The notes beneath the pieces are model-generated. The model worked only from the letters and a program-made list of their open reading frames with translations, had not been told where the DNA came from and did not search any database. From positions 558,001 to 622,000 of the forward strand of contig NZ_AP019309.1 of NCBI RefSeq assembly GCF_003925875.1: DNA of 64,000 bases, given 5' to 3'. This stretch comes from Intestinibaculum porci. Lineage in GTDB: Bacteria > Bacillota_I > Bacilli_A > Erysipelotrichales > Coprobacillaceae. Shown one piece after another: positions 62,276 through 64,000 of the stretch. The position numbers were made by a program, and so were the translations under genes. Positions within the stretch are counted from its first letter, which is position 1, and each line of letters opens with the position of its first letter.

Positions 62276-63073
62276 TTTGGAATAATTGGTTTTTAATGGG
62301 AAGAGGGTGCTATAGCCATATTTCTTGTCATAAGCCTTGATGACTGCCTGCCAGTCTGATTTTTTAGTAAAATCAATGACATAGACATGTTTATGCATGG
62401 CGGCCATCTTTTTGAGGTAGTTTTTCTTTTTCAAACTTTCTTTTTCTGGCACATCTTCACGCTTGTTTGTCTGATGATTCCAGTAGGTAAAGACATCTTC
62501 CTGACTGATCATGGCAATGCCCTTTAAAATCTTAGGATCTTTTTCAACAAGCGCTTGGGCATTATTGAGAATGAGGGGACTCTTGGTCTTTTTTAAAGAC
62601 GATAAAATGGTCTTTAAGCCCGTATAAATGGTATTATTTTGACGCTTTTCATAGAGATCGCTATGATCGATGAAATACCCATCAATCCCTTTTTCTTCAT
62701 AGCTTTTAACCGTTTTAGTAAGATAGTTTTGCCACTTCTTATCCGCGACATTCATATAATACTTTTTCCCGGATACGGTTGGCATCAGTTTTAAGCTTTT
62801 CAGCTTTTTAAAAGCGGGACTTTTTGGATTTAAGGCTGCAATATCAAGGTAACTATAAATATATTTGGCTTTTTTATGAAGCTGCGTGAGATCCTGACGT
62901 GAGACTTTCGCAGCGTTGATGACCATCACATCATAATGTTTTTTAATAGATAATAACTGTTTGGTTTTCATGCCATAGACAATGCGTAATGTTGGATTGT
63001 GCACTTTTTTGGCGGAGCAGCCAAAAAGCATAAAGACTAAGCACAGGATGAGGATGTACTTTTTTGTTTTCAT
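62273..63073 (-). CDS. GH114-like (endo-alpha-1,4-polygalactosaminidase type) lipoprotein
   Basis: A 266-residue lipoprotein with signal peptide and lipobox (LFGC, Cys19). The mature part is a TIM-barrel of the GH114/TM1410 type: IYSYLDIAAL, GIDGYFIDHSDLYE (with likely catalytic Asp/Glu residues) and PLILNNAQ. Such enzymes are thought to cleave galactosamine-containing polysaccharides at the cell surface. AGGAAGGAA precedes the ATG. It stands alone. Confidence 0.8.
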   Translation of the reverse strand: MKTKKYILILCLVFMLFGCSAKKVHNPTLRIVYGMKTKQLLSIKKHYDVMVINAAKVSRQDLTQLHKKAKYIYSYLDIAALNPKSPAFKKLKSLKLMPTVSGKKYYMNVADKKWQNYLTKTVKSYEEKGIDGYFIDHSDLYEKRQNNTIYTGLKTILSSLKKTKSPLILNNAQALVEKDPKILKGIAMISQEDVFTYWNHQTNKREDVPEKESLKKKNYLKKMAAMHKHVYVIDFTKKSDWQAVIKAYDKKYGYSTLFPLKTNYSK

Positions 63074-63174
63074 AAGATCTTCCTTTCCTTCCTAGGATAG
63101 CACAAATCATATGTTTTTTAAATATTAGGTGTTATTGTGGAAAATTTGTATTATAATGGCAATAGGTGAAAAAT

Positions 63175-63684
63175 ATGGAAAATAATGAAAAACAAGCGTC
63201 AATGAAAAATACAATTATCGAATATATTAAAGTCATTTTAGTGACCGTTGTACTAACCTATGCAGTGCTCTATTTCGTTCAGATCTCTAGAGTCGTGGGG
63301 GATTCGATGAATCCGACTTATAAAAATGGCAATATCGTCTTAGTTGATAAACGTTTCTATAACTACAAAGATGTCAAGTATGGTGATGTAGTCGTAGCCA
63401 AAGCAGACTTTGGTGATGGGGAAGAACAGATCATCAAACGTGTTATTGGCAAAGGCGGCGATGTCATTGCCTGTAAGAATGGTGCCCTCTATCGCAACAA
63501 CAAAAAACTCGATGAACCTTATATTAAAGAAGAGATGTATGATGATGACTGGAAAGTAACGGTCAAACAGGACTGCCTCTTCTGTATGGGTGATAATCGC
63601 AACAACTCCGCCGATTCCCGTGAGATTGGGGCGATCGATTTTAAAACCGGGATTGTCGGGAAAGTCTTTTTCAAGGTCTTCTAA
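63175..63684 (+). CDS. lepB: Signal peptidase I
   Basis: Membrane serine protease that removes signal peptides (169 aa). One N-terminal membrane helix (about 15-35), nucleophile Ser44 in VVGDSMNPT, general base Lys88 in IIKRVIGKGGD, and MGDNRNNSADSR. Start chosen at 63175 after AGGTG; a GTG at 63166 overlaps that site. A TATAAT lies at 63152-63157 without a clear -35. Confidence 0.93.
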   Translation: MENNEKQASMKNTIIEYIKVILVTVVLTYAVLYFVQISRVVGDSMNPTYKNGNIVLVDKRFYNYKDVKYGDVVVAKADFGDGEEQIIKRVIGKGGDVIACKNGALYRNNKKLDEPYIKEEMYDDDWKVTVKQDCLFCMGDNRNNSADSREIGAIDFKTGIVGKVFFKVF

Positions 63685-63801
63685 AAAAAGAAGATCTTTT
63701 CTTTTTGATAAAAATCGTGTCATTATCATAAATTGATCTTTCTTATTTTCAAAAATACTAAAAAGAATTATCATTACAAGCGCTATCACGAAAAAATGTT
63801 T

Positions 63802-63830
63802 TTGCATTACATGAAAACACGTGCTACTAT
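63802..63830 (+). promoter_or_regulatory. Predicted promoter
   Basis: TTGCAT (63802-63807), 17-nt spacer, TACTAT (63825-63830), before the last gene. Confidence 0.6.
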
Positions 63831-63860
63831 AGTGTCACAGGTAGGAGAGGAGAGGAAAAA

Positions 63861-64000
63861 ATGGCCTATAAATTTAAAATTACACGCGGTAATGCGATTA
63901 TGAATTTCTCTGAAGAATACTGTCAGAGCAGATGCGAACTGATTGAAAGTGATTCTTTCGGTAAAGTGTTAGCGAAGTTTGTGAAAGACAATGCCCGTCG
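63861..64000 (+). CDS. Hypothetical protein, cut by the window edge
   Basis: ATG 63861 follows AGGAGAGGAGAGG and a good promoter. The first 46 residues (MAYKFKITRGNAIMNFSEEY and on) are hydrophilic with two Cys in CQSRC. The frame is open to the edge. Not recognised. Confidence 0.6.
   Translation, partial: MAYKFKITRGNAIMNFSEEYCQSRCELIESDSFGKVLAKFVKDNAR

Noticed and set aside
63688-63715. AAAAGAAGATCTTTTCTTTT after lepB as a terminator
   Set aside because: Mostly A/T pairs with no stable G/C stem; possible but too weak to call.

Overview
The window looks like a chromosomal segment of a low-to-moderate GC member of the Bacillota. The Gram-positive gene clusters (RapZ-WhiA, FtsEX, SecA-PrfB, ComFA/ComFC, MurF-Ddl), the strong AGGAGG ribosome binding sites, the abundant intrinsic terminators and the riboswitch types support this. 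The preference for TTA Leu and the gene styles suggest the Erysipelotrichales, but that is inference. Most genes lie on the + strand. I see no rRNA, tRNA or CRISPR array.

1-6.1 kb: a basic membrane protein, an O-acetyltransferase, a minus-strand P-type cation ATPase behind a yybP-ykoY (Mn2+) riboswitch, a YjbR-type protein, and a tandem pair of small Cys-rich proteins followed by about 200 nt rich in hairpins. 6.3-10.2 kb: a lipoprotein, a HAD phosphatase, an alpha/beta hydrolase-fold protein lacking its nucleophile, AroD and an HD phosphohydrolase. 10.2-13.1 kb: a complete preQ1 operon (queD-queE-folE-queC-queF) under a preQ1-I riboswitch. 13.1-32.9 kb: housekeeping genes: ComF proteins (comFA has a frameshifted start), secA-prfB-yitT, ftsEX, gpmI, a SnoaL-LytTR regulator, hisC, rapZ-whiA with small regulators, murF-ddl.

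32.9-34.1 kb is decayed accessory DNA (a broken Abi-family gene and another remnant) leading into a leucine T-box. That T-box controls the branched-chain amino acid operon leuA-ilvN-ilvC-leuC-leuD-leuB-ilvD-ilvB (34.2-43.8 kb). 43.8-50.6 kb: YbaK-like deacylase, deoxynucleoside kinase, PfkB kinase, RlmI-like methyltransferase, a pseudogene with two in-frame TGA codons and a frameshift, a Cof phosphatase, a nitroreductase and an ECF S component.

50.7-52.6 kb is the most interesting locus: an IscB (OMEGA) element with an intact RuvC/HNH nuclease, about 390 nt of structured upstream DNA that should encode its omegaRNA, and hairpins at both ends. It sits between the promoter/Shine-Dalgarno and the start codon of a DUF1292 gene, so the host promoter points straight into the predicted guide. 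52.8-57.9 kb: an XRE-membrane protein with a duplicated membrane domain, then a MarR-controlled heterodimeric ABC exporter. 57.9-62.3 kb: a LysE-type exporter and a metalloid-type operon (permease, thioredoxin-like protein, arsenate reductase) split by an IS110-family element. This is a second RNA-guided mobile element type, with a candidate bridge RNA. The window ends with a GH114-like lipoprotein, signal peptidase I and a truncated gene.
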